Source: Candidatus Gemmiger stercoravium
GTDB taxonomy: Bacteria > Bacillota > Clostridia > Oscillospirales > Ruminococcaceae
Direction: 5' to 3'
DNA: 64,000 bases
Assembly: GCA_019119835.1 (NCBI GenBank)
Contig: DWWE01000110.1
Location: forward strand, 1-64,000
Shown: one piece after another, positions 18,593 through 31,044 of the stretch
Layout of the letters: each line of letters begins with the position of its first letter
How positions within the stretch are numbered: the stretch's first letter is position 1
Notes under the pieces: generated by a model
What the model saw: the letters and a program-made list of their open reading frames with translations, nothing else
The model's database searches: none
What the model was told of the DNA's origin: nothing
Translations under genes and position numbers: made by a program

Positions 18593-20266
18593 TCAGCCGT
18601 TGGCCGGCAGCTTGAAGCTGTCCTTCAGGGTGACGATGCGGTTGTAGACATGGGGGTCGTGGCTGTCCGGCGTGAAGTAGCCGGTGCGCACAAACTGGAA
18701 CCGCTCGCCGGGGCGGGCTTCCGCCAGGCAGGCTTCCAGCTTGGCGTGGCTGACCACCACGACGCTTTCGGGGTTCAGGTAATCCTTGAAGTCGGCCCCC
18801 TCGGGGATGCCGTTCATGTTGGCTTCGGTGAACAGCTTGTCGTACAGACGCACCTCGGCGTCCACGCAGTGCTCACAGCTGACCCAGTGGATGGTGCCGC
18901 GCACCTTGCGGCCGTCGGCCGGGTTGCCGCTGCGGGTCTCCAGGTCGGCCTGGGCGTGGATGGCCGTGATGTTGCCGCCGGCGTCCTTGTCCACGCCGGT
19001 GCAGCGAACAAGGTAGGCGCCCATCAGCCGCACTTCGCTGCCCACCGTCAGCCGCTTGAACTTCGGCGGCGGCACTTCAAAGAAATCGCTGCGGTCGATC
19101 CACACCTCTTTGGTGAAGGCCACCGGGCGGGTGGTGGCGTCGTTGGCGTCCCGGTTGGGGTTGTTGGGCAGGTCAAAGTATTCGCACTGGCCTTCGGGGT
19201 AGTTGTCGATCACCAGTTTGACCGGGTCCAGCACCGCCACGCGGCGGGCTGCCGACAGTTCCAGCTCGGCCCGCAGCACGGCTTCCAGCTGGCGCATGTC
19301 CACAAGGCTGTCTGCCTTGGAGATGCCGGCCCCCCGCACGAACTCAAAAATGCTCGAAGGGGTGTAGCCGCGGCGGCGCAGGCCGGACAGGGTCGGCATG
19401 CGGGGGTCGTCCCAGCCGTCCACGATGCCCTTTTCCACCAGCTCGCGCAGGTAGCGCTTGCTCATCACGGTGTTGGTCACGTTCAGGCGGGCAAATTCCC
19501 GCTGTTTCGGGAACTCGCCGCCGAACAGGTTTTCGATCACCCAGTTGTACAGCGGGCGGTGATTCTCAAATTCCAGGCTGCACAGCGAATGGGTGATCCC
19601 CTCGATGGCGTCCTGGATCGGGTGGGCAAAGTCGTACAGCGGGTAGATGCACCACTTGTCCCCCTGGCGATGGTGGCTCACATGCTTGATGCGGTAGATG
19701 GCCGGGTCGCGCATATTCATGTTGGGGCTGGCCAGGTCGATCTTGGCCCGCAGCGTCTTTTCGCCGTCGGCAAACTCGCCGGCGCGCATACGGCGGAACA
19801 GATCAAGGTTTTCCTCCGGCGTGCGGTCCCGGTAGGGGGAAGGCCGGCTGGGCTTGCCCGCGTCGTTGCCGCGGTATTCCTGCATTTCGTCGCGGGTCAG
19901 GTCGTCCACATAGGCTTTGCCGTCCCGGATGAGCTTTTCGGCGCACTCGTAGCATTTCTCAAAATAGTCGCTGCCGTAAAAGATGCCCCCGTTCGGGTGG
20001 GCGCCCAGCCATTCCAGGTCCCGCAGGATGCTCTGCACATACTCATCGCCCTCCCGCGCCGGGTTGGTATCGTCGTAGCGCAGGTTGAACTTGCCGCCGT
20101 AGGTCTTGGCCACCATGTAGTTGATGTAGATGGCCTTGGCCGACCCGATGTGCAGGTAGCCGTTGGGTTCCGGCGGGAACCGGGTATGGATCTCCTGCAC
20201 CTTTCCCTCGGCCAGGTCGGCGTCGATGATGTCGGTCAGGAAATTGGAGAATTTTTCGTTAGACAT
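18593..20266 (-). CDS. glnS: Glutaminyl-tRNA synthetase
   Basis: HTRFPPEPNGYLHIGSAKAIYINYMVAKTYGGKFNLRYDDTNP...VMSKRYL. Confidence 0.95.
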   Translation of the reverse strand: MSNEKFSNFLTDIIDADLAEGKVQEIHTRFPPEPNGYLHIGSAKAIYINYMVAKTYGGKFNLRYDDTNPAREGDEYVQSILRDLEWLGAHPNGGIFYGSDYFEKCYECAEKLIRDGKAYVDDLTRDEMQEYRGNDAGKPSRPSPYRDRTPEENLDLFRRMRAGEFADGEKTLRAKIDLASPNMNMRDPAIYRIKHVSHHRQGDKWCIYPLYDFAHPIQDAIEGITHSLCSLEFENHRPLYNWVIENLFGGEFPKQREFARLNVTNTVMSKRYLRELVEKGIVDGWDDPRMPTLSGLRRRGYTPSSIFEFVRGAGISKADSLVDMRQLEAVLRAELELSAARRVAVLDPVKLVIDNYPEGQCEYFDLPNNPNRDANDATTRPVAFTKEVWIDRSDFFEVPPPKFKRLTVGSEVRLMGAYLVRCTGVDKDAGGNITAIHAQADLETRSGNPADGRKVRGTIHWVSCEHCVDAEVRLYDKLFTEANMNGIPEGADFKDYLNPESVVVVSHAKLEACLAEARPGERFQFVRTGYFTPDSHDPHVYNRIVTLKDSFKLPANG

Positions 20267-20333
20267 AATTCCACCCCAAATCGAATGTTTCAATTTTCCT
20301 ATTTTACAATAGATCCCGCAAATGCGCAAGCCT

Positions 20334-21341
20334 TTACCGGTAGTCGATCTCCAAAGTGGGCAGCCCATTGAGGGTCAGGTCGGCCAGGTTGCCGTCGCGG
20401 TACTCGTAATAGCCCTGCGCGGCGATCATCGCGGCGTTGTCGCCGCAGTATTTCAGTTCCGGCAGCAGCACCCGGGCGCCCAGTTTCTGGGCGCCGTCGT
20501 TGACCAGCTGCCGCAGCCGCCCGTTGGCGGCCACCCCGCCGGCCAGGCAGACGGTTTTGGCGCCGGTGTCTGCCGCCGCGCTCAGCAGCTTTTTGGCCAG
20601 GATCTGGGCGATGCGCTCCTGAAAGCTGGCGGCCATGTCCGCCACATTCACATCCCCGCCCTTCTGGCGGGCGTTGTGGACCTCGTTGACAACGGCGGTC
20701 TTGAGGCCCGAAAAGCTCACGTTGTACCGGCCTTCCACATGGGGCACAGGCAGTTTGTAGGCGTAAGGGTCACCGGCCCTGGCCGCCTGGGACACGCTGG
20801 GCCCGCCCGGATAGGGCAGCCCCAGGGTGCGGGCCACCTTGTCAAAGGCTTCGCCGGCGGCGTCGTCCACCGTGCGCCCCAGCACCTTGTAGCGGCACCA
20901 GTCCTCCACCTCCACGATATGGCTGTGGCCGCCGCTGGCCACCAGGCACAAAAACGGCGGTTTCAGCTCAGGGTGGGTCAGATAGTTGGCCGCGATATGC
21001 CCGCGCAGGTGGTGGACCGGCACCAGCGGCTTGCCGGCGCTGTAGGCCAGGCCCTTGGCGAAGTTCACCCCCACCAGCACGGCGCCGATCAGCCCCGGCG
21101 CAAAGGTCACGGCGATCGCGTCGATCTGCTCAATGGTCAGCCCGGCGTCGGCCAGGGCCTGGTCGGCCACCCGGCTGATGCTCTCGGCATGGCGGCGGCT
21201 GGCGATCTCCGGGACCACGCCGCCGTACAGCGCCTGTTCGGCCACACTGGTGGCGATGACGTTGGAGTGCAGGATGTGTCCGTCCTCCACCACCGCGGCG
21301 GCGGTCTCGTCACAGCTGGATTCAAACCCTAAAATCAGCAT
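20334..21341 (-). CDS. tsaD: tRNA N6-adenosine threonylcarbamoyltransferase
   Basis: LILGFESSCDETAAAVVEDG...PGLIGAVLVGVNFAKGLAYSAGKPLVPVHHLRGHIAANYL...LVASGGHSHI. Confidence 0.97.
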   Translation of the reverse strand: MLILGFESSCDETAAAVVEDGHILHSNVIATSVAEQALYGGVVPEIASRRHAESISRVADQALADAGLTIEQIDAIAVTFAPGLIGAVLVGVNFAKGLAYSAGKPLVPVHHLRGHIAANYLTHPELKPPFLCLVASGGHSHIVEVEDWCRYKVLGRTVDDAAGEAFDKVARTLGLPYPGGPSVSQAARAGDPYAYKLPVPHVEGRYNVSFSGLKTAVVNEVHNARQKGGDVNVADMAASFQERIAQILAKKLLSAAADTGAKTVCLAGGVAANGRLRQLVNDGAQKLGARVLLPELKYCGDNAAMIAAQGYYEYRDGNLADLTLNGLPTLEIDYR

Positions 21342-21441
21342 CTTGTCTTCTCTTCCTCAGTCTGTCAATATAAAGTGGATTTCGGCAAAGTGGCCGGGCG
21401 GTTCGCAGCGGCTCTCTTGCAGGCGCCGCCGGGGCGGGGGA

Positions 21442-23970
21442 TCAATGGGCTTCCAGCCAGGTCTTGCCGGTGCCGACCTCGGCGGTCAGCGGAACGCTGT
21501 AGCGCACCACCTGCTCCATCTCCTCCTTCAGCAGCCGCCGGACCTGCTCGACCTCTTCCACCGGCGCTTCCACGATCAGTTCGTCGTGGACCTGCAGCAG
21601 CAGCCGGGCCTGCAGGCCGTCGCGGCGCAGCCGCTGCCACACATGCACCATGGCCAGCTTGATGATGTCCGCCGCCGTGCCCTGGATGGGGGTGTTGCGG
21701 GCCATCCGCTCCCCCGAAGCCCGCACCTGGAAGTTGGAACTGGTCAGCTCGGGCAGCGGGCGGCGGCGGCCGAACAGCGTTTCCACATAGCCTTTTTCCC
21801 TGGCGTGGGCAATGCAGTCCTTCATATACCCGTCCACCTTGGGGAAGGTGTTCAGGTAGGTTTTCAGGAACGCATCGGCCTCCTTCACCGAAACGTTCAG
21901 GTCCCGGCTCAGCGAAAAGGCGCCCTTGCCGTACATGATGCCGAAGTTGATCGCCTTGGCGGCGCTGCGCAGCTCGTGGGTGACCTCGGCTTCGGGAATG
22001 TGGTAGATTTTGGCCGCGGTGGACCGGTGGATGTCGGCCCCGCTGGCGAAGGCGTGCTGCATGGCCTCGTCGCCGGTGATGTGGGCCAGGATGCGCAGCT
22101 CGATCTGGGAATAGTCGGCGTCCACCAGCATCTGGCCGTCCCCGGCCACAAAGTATCCCCGCAGCCGGCTGCCCAGCTCGGTGCGGATCGGGATGTTCTG
22201 CAGGTTGGGCTCGGTGGAGCTGATGCGCCCGGTGCGCGCCTCGGTCTGGATGAAGGTGGAATGGATCCGCCCGTCCGGCCCCAGCGTCTTAAGCAGCCCG
22301 TCCACATAGGTGGACAGCAGCTTGGAGTAGGTGCGGTACTGCAGGATGTCGTCCACCACCTCGCTGTAGGGGCGCAGGCTTTCCAGCGTCTCGGCGTCGG
22401 TGGAATAGCCGCGCTTGGTCTTTTTGCGGGGCGGCAGGCCCAGCTTGTCAAACAGCGCTTCCCCCAGCTGCTGGGGACTGTTCAGGTTGAAGCGGTAGCC
22501 CACGGCGGTGTAGATGCGCTCCAGAATGCCCTCCAGGTCGGCCTGCAGGCTGTCCCCGAATTTGCGGATGCCCTCGGCATCCACCGCAAAGCCGATGCGC
22601 TCCATGTCCGCCAGCACCCGGGCCAGCGGCAGTTCCATCTCGGCCAGCAGCCGGTGCTGGCCCTGTTCGTCCAGCTGCCGGGCCAGCGTGTCGCACAGCC
22701 CGGCCAGCACCCCGGCGTCGGGGCAGTCTTCACAGCAAAACTGCGGAGCCACGCCATATTCGGCCGCCAGCGGCGCTACCTGGTAGTCGCTGGCCGAAGG
22801 GTTGAGCAGGTAGGCGGCCAGCTTGCCGTCAAAACGGATGCTCTCGCCCAGCTGCCCGGCTTCCAGCGCCAGCCGGTACAGCGGCTTGGCGTCAAATACC
22901 CGCAGCTCGGCGGGGCTGTCCAGCAAGGCGGGCAGACGGTCCTCGTCCATCCAGAACACCTGCTCGCCCTGCACGGCGTACCAGCGGCCGGTCTCCCCCT
23001 TGGCGGGGGCGGCGGTGCGGGCCAGGTACACGCAGCCGCTCCAGCTGTCCGGCGCGGGGGCGGGCGTCACGGCGGGCAGTTCCTCGCCGGGCCGGGGCGC
23101 GGCCGGGGCGGACTCGTCCAACCCCCAGCGGGCGGCCAGTTTGTGCATCTCCAGGCTGGAAAGCAGCCGGGCGGCGGCGGCCGGGTCGCCGGGGCGGCGG
23201 CGGTAGGCTTCGGGGTCGGTCTCGATGGGGGCGTCCCGCCGGATGGTCCCCAGCATGTGGGAAAGTTCCGCCTTGTCGCGGTTGTTGGCAAGGTTTTCCC
23301 GCTGCTTGGGCTTGATGGCCTTGTCGTCCAGGTGTTCGTACACCCCTTCCAGGCTGCCGAACTTCTGCACCAGCGCCAGTGCGGTCTTTTCCCCGATGCC
23401 CGGCACGCCGGGGATGTTGTCGGAGGAATCGCCCATCAGGCTCTTGACCTCGATGAGCTGGGCCGGTTCCACGCCGTACTTTTCCCGGATGGCTGCCGGG
23501 TCCATCACCAGCGTCTCCCGGTTGGTGGCCAGCAGCACCGTCACCTGGTCGTCGATCAGCTGCAGGCTGTCCCGGTCGCCGGTGGCCAGCAGCGCGGTGC
23601 CGCCGGCCTTCTTGCAGGCGGCGGACAAGGTGCCAAGGATGTCGTCGGCCTCCCAGCCGTCCAGGCTCACCTGCACAAAACCCAGGTCGTCCAGCAGTTC
23701 CTTGACCACCGGCAGCTGCTGGGCCAGCTCCTCCGGCATTCCGTGGCGGGTGGCCTTGTACCCGTCATAGGCTTTGTGGCGGAAGGTGGGGGCCTTCCGG
23801 TCCCAGGCGATGGCGACGGCGTCGGGGCTGTGGGTGTTCAGCAGGTTCAAAAGAATGTTCTGGAACCCGAAAATGGCGTTGGTGTAGCGGCCGTCCTTGG
23901 TGGTCAGTACCCGGATGCCGAAAAATGCACGGTTCAGCAGACTGTTGCCGTCCAATACCAGCAGTTTCAT
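21442..23970 (-). CDS. polA: DNA polymerase I
   Basis: MKLLVLDGNSLLNRAFFGI...VDADYSQIELRILAHITGDEAM...INFGIMYGKGAFSLSRDL...NTPIQGTAADIIKLAMV...LLQVHDELIVE; no obvious DxE proofreading motif. Confidence 0.96.
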   Translation of the reverse strand: MKLLVLDGNSLLNRAFFGIRVLTTKDGRYTNAIFGFQNILLNLLNTHSPDAVAIAWDRKAPTFRHKAYDGYKATRHGMPEELAQQLPVVKELLDDLGFVQVSLDGWEADDILGTLSAACKKAGGTALLATGDRDSLQLIDDQVTVLLATNRETLVMDPAAIREKYGVEPAQLIEVKSLMGDSSDNIPGVPGIGEKTALALVQKFGSLEGVYEHLDDKAIKPKQRENLANNRDKAELSHMLGTIRRDAPIETDPEAYRRRPGDPAAAARLLSSLEMHKLAARWGLDESAPAAPRPGEELPAVTPAPAPDSWSGCVYLARTAAPAKGETGRWYAVQGEQVFWMDEDRLPALLDSPAELRVFDAKPLYRLALEAGQLGESIRFDGKLAAYLLNPSASDYQVAPLAAEYGVAPQFCCEDCPDAGVLAGLCDTLARQLDEQGQHRLLAEMELPLARVLADMERIGFAVDAEGIRKFGDSLQADLEGILERIYTAVGYRFNLNSPQQLGEALFDKLGLPPRKKTKRGYSTDAETLESLRPYSEVVDDILQYRTYSKLLSTYVDGLLKTLGPDGRIHSTFIQTEARTGRISSTEPNLQNIPIRTELGSRLRGYFVAGDGQMLVDADYSQIELRILAHITGDEAMQHAFASGADIHRSTAAKIYHIPEAEVTHELRSAAKAINFGIMYGKGAFSLSRDLNVSVKEADAFLKTYLNTFPKVDGYMKDCIAHAREKGYVETLFGRRRPLPELTSSNFQVRASGERMARNTPIQGTAADIIKLAMVHVWQRLRRDGLQARLLLQVHDELIVEAPVEEVEQVRRLLKEEMEQVVRYSVPLTAEVGTGKTWLEAH

Positions 23971-24128
23971 CGTGATCGAATCCTCCGTTGTAAAATTTCC
24001 CAAAGGAAGGGGTGATAAATTGCGAACAGGTGGCGGATGTGGTACAATGGTCAGGCCGGGGCGCCGCGCCCCGGCCCCGCCGCGCCCGGCGGGAAACCAC
24101 TTGGAAATGTGACAGGAAAGAGGTACCC

Positions 24129-25106
24129 ATGCAGCTCAGAAATCTTACGATCCCCGGCGGGGCCGCGTTTGCCCCGATGGCCGGCCTCAGCGACGCCGCC
24201 TGCCGCCGCCTGATGGCGGACCACGGCGCGGCCTGGACCGTCAGCGAGATGGCCAGCGCCAAGGCCATCACCTTCGGGGACCGGAAAAGCCTGGCGCTGC
24301 TGCGGGACCCGGACCCCCACGGCCTGTATGCGGTGCAGCTGTTCGGCAATGAGCCGGAACTGCTGGGCCAGGCCATCGGCATCCTGCGGGAGAAGGGCGT
24401 CCGGTTCGACCTGCTGGACCTGAACATGGGCTGCCCGGCCCCCAAGATCACCGGCGGCGGCGCCGGCAGCAAACTGATGCTGGACCCGCCGCTGTGCGGG
24501 GCGATGGTCCGCGCCGCCCGCGCAGCGCTGGGGGAGGAGGTTCCCCTCACCGTCAAAATGCGCATCGGCTGGGATGAGGACCACCTCACCGGGCCGGAAG
24601 TGGCCCGCCAGTGCGAGGCGGGCGGGGCAGACCTGCTGGTGGTCCATGGGCGGACCCGGGAGCAGATGTACGTCCCGCCGGTCCACTGGGACCAGGTGGC
24701 AGCCGTCAAGCAGGCGGTGGGCATCCCGGTGTTTGCCAACGGCGACATCACCAGCCCCGAGCGGGCGGTGGAAGCTGTCCGCGAGACCGGCTGCGACGGG
24801 GTGATGATCGGCCGCGGCGCACTGGGGGACCCCTGGCTGTTCGAGCGGGTTAACGCGGCGCTGGCCGGGCAAACCCCGCCCTTGCTGCCGACGCTGCCCC
24901 AGCGCATGGCTGCCTTGCGCCGCCAGATCTATGAGATGTGCGAAGAAAAAGGGGAGTGGGCCGCCATGCCCCAGGCCCGCAGCCAGGCCATGCACTACAT
25001 GAAAGGGCTGCGGGGGGCGGCGGCGCTGCGCCGGGCCTGCGCCATGCTGAGCCGTTTCGAGGATGTGGACACCCTGATCGACGCCGTCTACCGCTGCAAT
25101 GAGTGA
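24129..25106 (+). CDS. tRNA-dihydrouridine synthase
   Basis: APMAGLSDAACRRLMADHGAAWTVSEMASAKAI...LDLNMGCPAPKI...VVHGRTREQMY...IPVFANGDI...DGVMIGRGALGDPWLF. Confidence 0.93.
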   Translation: MQLRNLTIPGGAAFAPMAGLSDAACRRLMADHGAAWTVSEMASAKAITFGDRKSLALLRDPDPHGLYAVQLFGNEPELLGQAIGILREKGVRFDLLDLNMGCPAPKITGGGAGSKLMLDPPLCGAMVRAARAALGEEVPLTVKMRIGWDEDHLTGPEVARQCEAGGADLLVVHGRTREQMYVPPVHWDQVAAVKQAVGIPVFANGDITSPERAVEAVRETGCDGVMIGRGALGDPWLFERVNAALAGQTPPLLPTLPQRMAALRRQIYEMCEEKGEWAAMPQARSQAMHYMKGLRGAAALRRACAMLSRFEDVDTLIDAVYRCNE

Positions 25107-25115
25107 AGGCCCGCT

Positions 25116-25718
25116 TCAGAACCGACCGCGGGTCAGCTCGTCCAGGTTCTGGGTGTAGCAGGGCAGCATGTGCTCGATGAAATAGTCGGCCTCGGGGCTG
25201 TGCATCTGCTCCAGCGCCTGGCGCTGCTGGGCCAGCGCGGCCTCAAACTCCCGATTGCCGGCCTGGCATTCCTCCAGGCATTTGATAAGGGCCGAAAGCC
25301 GGTCCGCGGCTTTCAGCAGTTTGCGCTCCGCATCGTTGAGCACCGTGCCGGTCAGGTAGATCTCCCCGATGTCGGCCAGCTCTTCCGGCAGCAGGCTGGC
25401 GATGGTGTGGGCGCTCTGGGCTTCCACCGCTTTGTAGGCGTTGCGCAGCGCGTCGTTTTTGTATTTTACCGGGGTGGGCATGTCGCCGGTCAGGATCTCC
25501 GGCGCATCATGGTAGAGCGCGGCGGTGGCCACCGTGTCGGGGCGCAGACCGGCCCCGGTCCCGGTACACCGCTGGGCGATCAGGCAGAGGGTGTGGGCGA
25601 TCAGCGCGGTATCCGCCGTGTGTTCGCTCAAGCTCTCCGGCCGTCCGTTGCGCATCAGGCTCCAGCGGGTGATGTACTTCATCCGCCCCAGCAGCGCATT
25701 GAAGGGATAGGTTTCCAT
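25116..25718 (-). CDS. HD-domain 5'-deoxynucleotidase (YfbR-like)
   Basis: MKYITRWSLMRNGRPESLSEHTADTALIAHTLCLIAQ...ALYHDAPEILTGDMPTPVKY; ORF-track extension to 27026 is spurious. Confidence 0.88.
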   Translation of the reverse strand: METYPFNALLGRMKYITRWSLMRNGRPESLSEHTADTALIAHTLCLIAQRCTGTGAGLRPDTVATAALYHDAPEILTGDMPTPVKYKNDALRNAYKAVEAQSAHTIASLLPEELADIGEIYLTGTVLNDAERKLLKAADRLSALIKCLEECQAGNREFEAALAQQRQALEQMHSPEADYFIEHMLPCYTQNLDELTRGRF

Positions 25719-26036
25719 GGCGTGTCCTTTCTGCCCGTTTGCCAGGGCGGCCCCGCCGCGGCGGGGCGTCAATACATCCCGGGATGGATCCGACAAATCC
25801 CCGGTGCCGTCTGATTCGCTGAAAAGCAGCGCCTGCTGTGCTGCGGGGTCCTGCCGCATACAAAGTATGGCGGCGGTCTCGCGCCTTACGTTCGCACCTT
25901 TTTTGGTTTGGCGAATTTTCCACCCTGTTTGATGGATCAGATACACCTTAGTATACCACATTCCCGAGCGTTGGAAAATCCTTTTTTCACATCCTGCCCG
26001 AGGGGAAAGCGTTCCCCCGCAGAAAGGAGCGTCGTC

Positions 26037-28394
26037 ATGCCGCTTTCTTTGCCAACCGGCCAAACGGGCCGCAGCCGCTACGGCCAGGTATTCCTGCTTT
26101 GCCTGGCGCTGGCCGCCGCGCTGTTTTTGCCCCACTGCATCGTGGATGCCCTGTCCGGCAGCTTCTTCCATTATGCCGGCGACTTCAACGACCAGATGAT
26201 CCCCTTCTACGCCTATGCCAACGACTTTGTCAAGCAGGGCGGGTCCTTCAGCTGGGCCACCGACCTGGGCAGCGGGTTCGTCAACGCCTACTCCTACTAC
26301 TGCCTGGGTTCGCCCTTTTTCTGGCTGACCATCTGGGTGCCCTCCCGCTGGATGCCCTACACGATGGTGCCGATGCTCTGCCTGAAGTTTGCCGTGGCCG
26401 GCGGCGGGGCCTATCTGTGGCTGCGCCGCTGGGTGAAGGACGACCGCTGGAGCGTGCTGGGGGCGGTGCTCTACGCCTTCTGCGGGTACAACGTTTATAA
26501 TATCTTCTTCTACTTTTTTCTGGACAGCGCCGCGCTGTTCCCCTATATGCTGGCCGCGCTGGACGACGCCGTGCTGGACCGCAAGGCCGGGCGCTTCCCG
26601 TTCTGGGTGGCGGTGAACCTGCTCACCAACTATTTCTTTTTTGCCGGGCAGGCGGTGTTCCTGCTGCTGTACTTCCTGTGCCTGTGCGCCGGGCGGGTCT
26701 ACCGCCTTACCCTCCGGCTGTTCGGCCGCCTGGCCTTCGAGACGGTGCTGGGCTGCGCGCTGGGCTGTGCGCTGCTGATCCCAGCAGCGCTCTCCCTGAT
26801 CCAGAACCCCCGCACCATCGACCCCTTCGACGGCTACGGCTACCTGGTCTACAACAAAGCCCAGCAGTATCTGGCCATCCTGTTCAGCGCCTTCCTGGTA
26901 CCGGACGCCCCCTACCTCACCGACCTGTTCAGCGAAGGGGTCATCAAATGGACCAGCCTGTCGGCCTACCTGCCGGTGGTGGGGCTGGCCGGCGGCCTGG
27001 CTTTCTGCCAGGTGTTCCGCCGCCATCCCTTCGCTCGGCTGCTGAAGATCTGTGTGGTCTGCGCCTTTGTGCCGGTGCTCAACAGCCTGTTCTATGCGCT
27101 CAACTCCAGCTACTACGCCCGCTGGTATTACATGCCGCTGCTGGTGCTCTGCGCGGCCACGGTCATGGCGCTGCAGCGCCCGGCTCTGCGCCGGTCCCGC
27201 CTGCCCGGGACCTTCCGCCTGGTGCTGCTGGTCACCCTGGCCTCGGCGGCCTTTGCGCTGGTCCCCACCCGGAACGAGGATGGGGAGCTGGTCGTCGGCG
27301 TGGTGGACAACCAGTGGCGGTTCTGGGGGCTGCTGGCCACCACCCTGGTGGGGTACGGGCTGTTTGCCTGGCTGCTTCGCCTGGGCCGGCGGATGCCCCA
27401 GCGGCTGGCCGGTCTGCTGCTGGCGGGGGTGATGGGCTTTTCCTTTTTATATGGCAATGTACATCTGTCCATCGCCAAGTATGCCCAGTGGTACAACGAT
27501 GCGGACTATGTGGCCCAGACCTGGGGCCAGGTGGAGGAACTGCGCGGCACCCTGCCGCAGGACGCTTTCTACCGGCTGGACACCTACGAGTGCTACAACA
27601 ACATCGGCGTGTGGCTGGACCGGCCCTGCATCAACTGCTTCCATTCCACCGTGGCGCCCCATATCCTGGAATTCTACCCCTCGGTGGGGGTCACGCGGGA
27701 CGTGAACTCCAAGCCGGAGGTCAGCCTTTATGCGCTGCGCGGTCTGCTCAGCGTGCGGTACACGCTGGTGCCCAGGGACAAGGTGGCCGATTGGGAGGAG
27801 CAAGCCCTGCAGGGCTGGGCCCTGGCCGCCACCACCGGCCAGTACGCCCTGTATGAAAATGAAAACTGGGTGCCGATGGGCCTGACCTACGACTATTACA
27901 TCACCCCGGAAGAGTTTGAACAGCTGCCCGAAGACCAGCGGGCGGCGGTGCTGATGAAGGCGCTGCTGCTCACCGAAGAGCAGGCGGCGGCCAGCTCGCT
28001 TGCGCCGCTGCCTGAGGACCAGCGCAGCGATTGCAGCTGGGAAGCCTATGTACAGGACTGCGCCGACCGCCGCGCCACGGCGGCCGAAGACTTCACCGCC
28101 ACCCGCACCGGCTTCACCGCCAAAGTCCGGCAGGATACCGAGACGCTGGTGCTCTTCGCCGTGCCCTATGACGACGGCTTTTCCGCCACCGTCAACGGCC
28201 AGCCGGCCGAGATTCTGTCGGTGGACAACGGCCTGATGGCGGTGCAGGTGCCGGCCGGCGAATCCGACATCGTCTTCACCTACCGCACGCCGGGGCTCCG
28301 GCTGTCGGCGGAGATCTCGCTGTCGGCGCTGGCGGGTTATGCGGTGTATCTGCTGGTGCTGCGCCGCCGGCGGCAGGCTGCAAAAACGGCGTGA
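26037..28394 (+). CDS. YfhO family multi-pass membrane protein
   Basis: PHCIVDALSGSFFHYAGDFNDQMIPFYAYANDFVKQGGSFSWATDLGSGFVNAYSYYCLGSPFFWL; many TM segments; aaaggagc RBS. Confidence 0.85.
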   Translation: MPLSLPTGQTGRSRYGQVFLLCLALAAALFLPHCIVDALSGSFFHYAGDFNDQMIPFYAYANDFVKQGGSFSWATDLGSGFVNAYSYYCLGSPFFWLTIWVPSRWMPYTMVPMLCLKFAVAGGGAYLWLRRWVKDDRWSVLGAVLYAFCGYNVYNIFFYFFLDSAALFPYMLAALDDAVLDRKAGRFPFWVAVNLLTNYFFFAGQAVFLLLYFLCLCAGRVYRLTLRLFGRLAFETVLGCALGCALLIPAALSLIQNPRTIDPFDGYGYLVYNKAQQYLAILFSAFLVPDAPYLTDLFSEGVIKWTSLSAYLPVVGLAGGLAFCQVFRRHPFARLLKICVVCAFVPVLNSLFYALNSSYYARWYYMPLLVLCAATVMALQRPALRRSRLPGTFRLVLLVTLASAAFALVPTRNEDGELVVGVVDNQWRFWGLLATTLVGYGLFAWLLRLGRRMPQRLAGLLLAGVMGFSFLYGNVHLSIAKYAQWYNDADYVAQTWGQVEELRGTLPQDAFYRLDTYECYNNIGVWLDRPCINCFHSTVAPHILEFYPSVGVTRDVNSKPEVSLYALRGLLSVRYTLVPRDKVADWEEQALQGWALAATTGQYALYENENWVPMGLTYDYYITPEEFEQLPEDQRAAVLMKALLLTEEQAAASSLAPLPEDQRSDCSWEAYVQDCADRRATAAEDFTATRTGFTAKVRQDTETLVLFAVPYDDGFSATVNGQPAEILSVDNGLMAVQVPAGESDIVFTYRTPGLRLSAEISLSALAGYAVYLLVLRRRRQAAKTA

Positions 28395-28470
28395 GACCCG
28401 CCGGCCGACCCGGTCAGGCGGATGTGTCCCGCCAGAACGTATACGGATCTACACACAGAGAGGAACCATA

Positions 28471-30657
<2,187 letters not shown>

Positions 30658-30908
30658 GGTTTGATTATGGAGGAATGTTGTGCTTCCGGCAGAACGACCG
30701 GAAGGCTTTGAAGGGCAAAAACCTGTAAAGTTTTGGAAAAATTGAAAATAATGGAACTGTAATATAAAAATCGCACCTCAAAAAACTATAAATCTGTGAA
30801 TAGAAAAGTACAAATCCTGGAAATCATGGTCAGACCGTCCAAAAGGCAACATGACGGATGTTGCTATTTGTGCATCTTGTAGAAAAAACGATGCCAATAC
30901 TGAGCAAG

Positions 30909-30939
30909 TTGACTAAAATTGGGCGGCGCGTGCTATAAT
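30909..30939 (+). promoter_or_regulatory. Candidate promoter for HPr-like gene
   Basis: TTGACT-19 nt-TATAAT (extended TGcTATAAT). Confidence 0.6.
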
Positions 30940-31044
30940 ACCGACTGTAAGGCAAGGGTGAGCACCCCGCAAGGGCGTCCGGCTCCCCGCCTTGCCCGCA
31001 CCGGAATAGGCCGGTGCGCTGGGACATGTATGGAGGTCTTTATT

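Noticed and set aside
21055-24015. 986-aa plus-strand ORF
   Set aside because: Antisense to polA and part of tsaD; no recognisable domain
25908-26036. 43-aa extension of the YfhO ORF
   Set aside because: ATG at 26037 has a strong aaaggagc RBS; the upstream part overlaps the divergent promoter region
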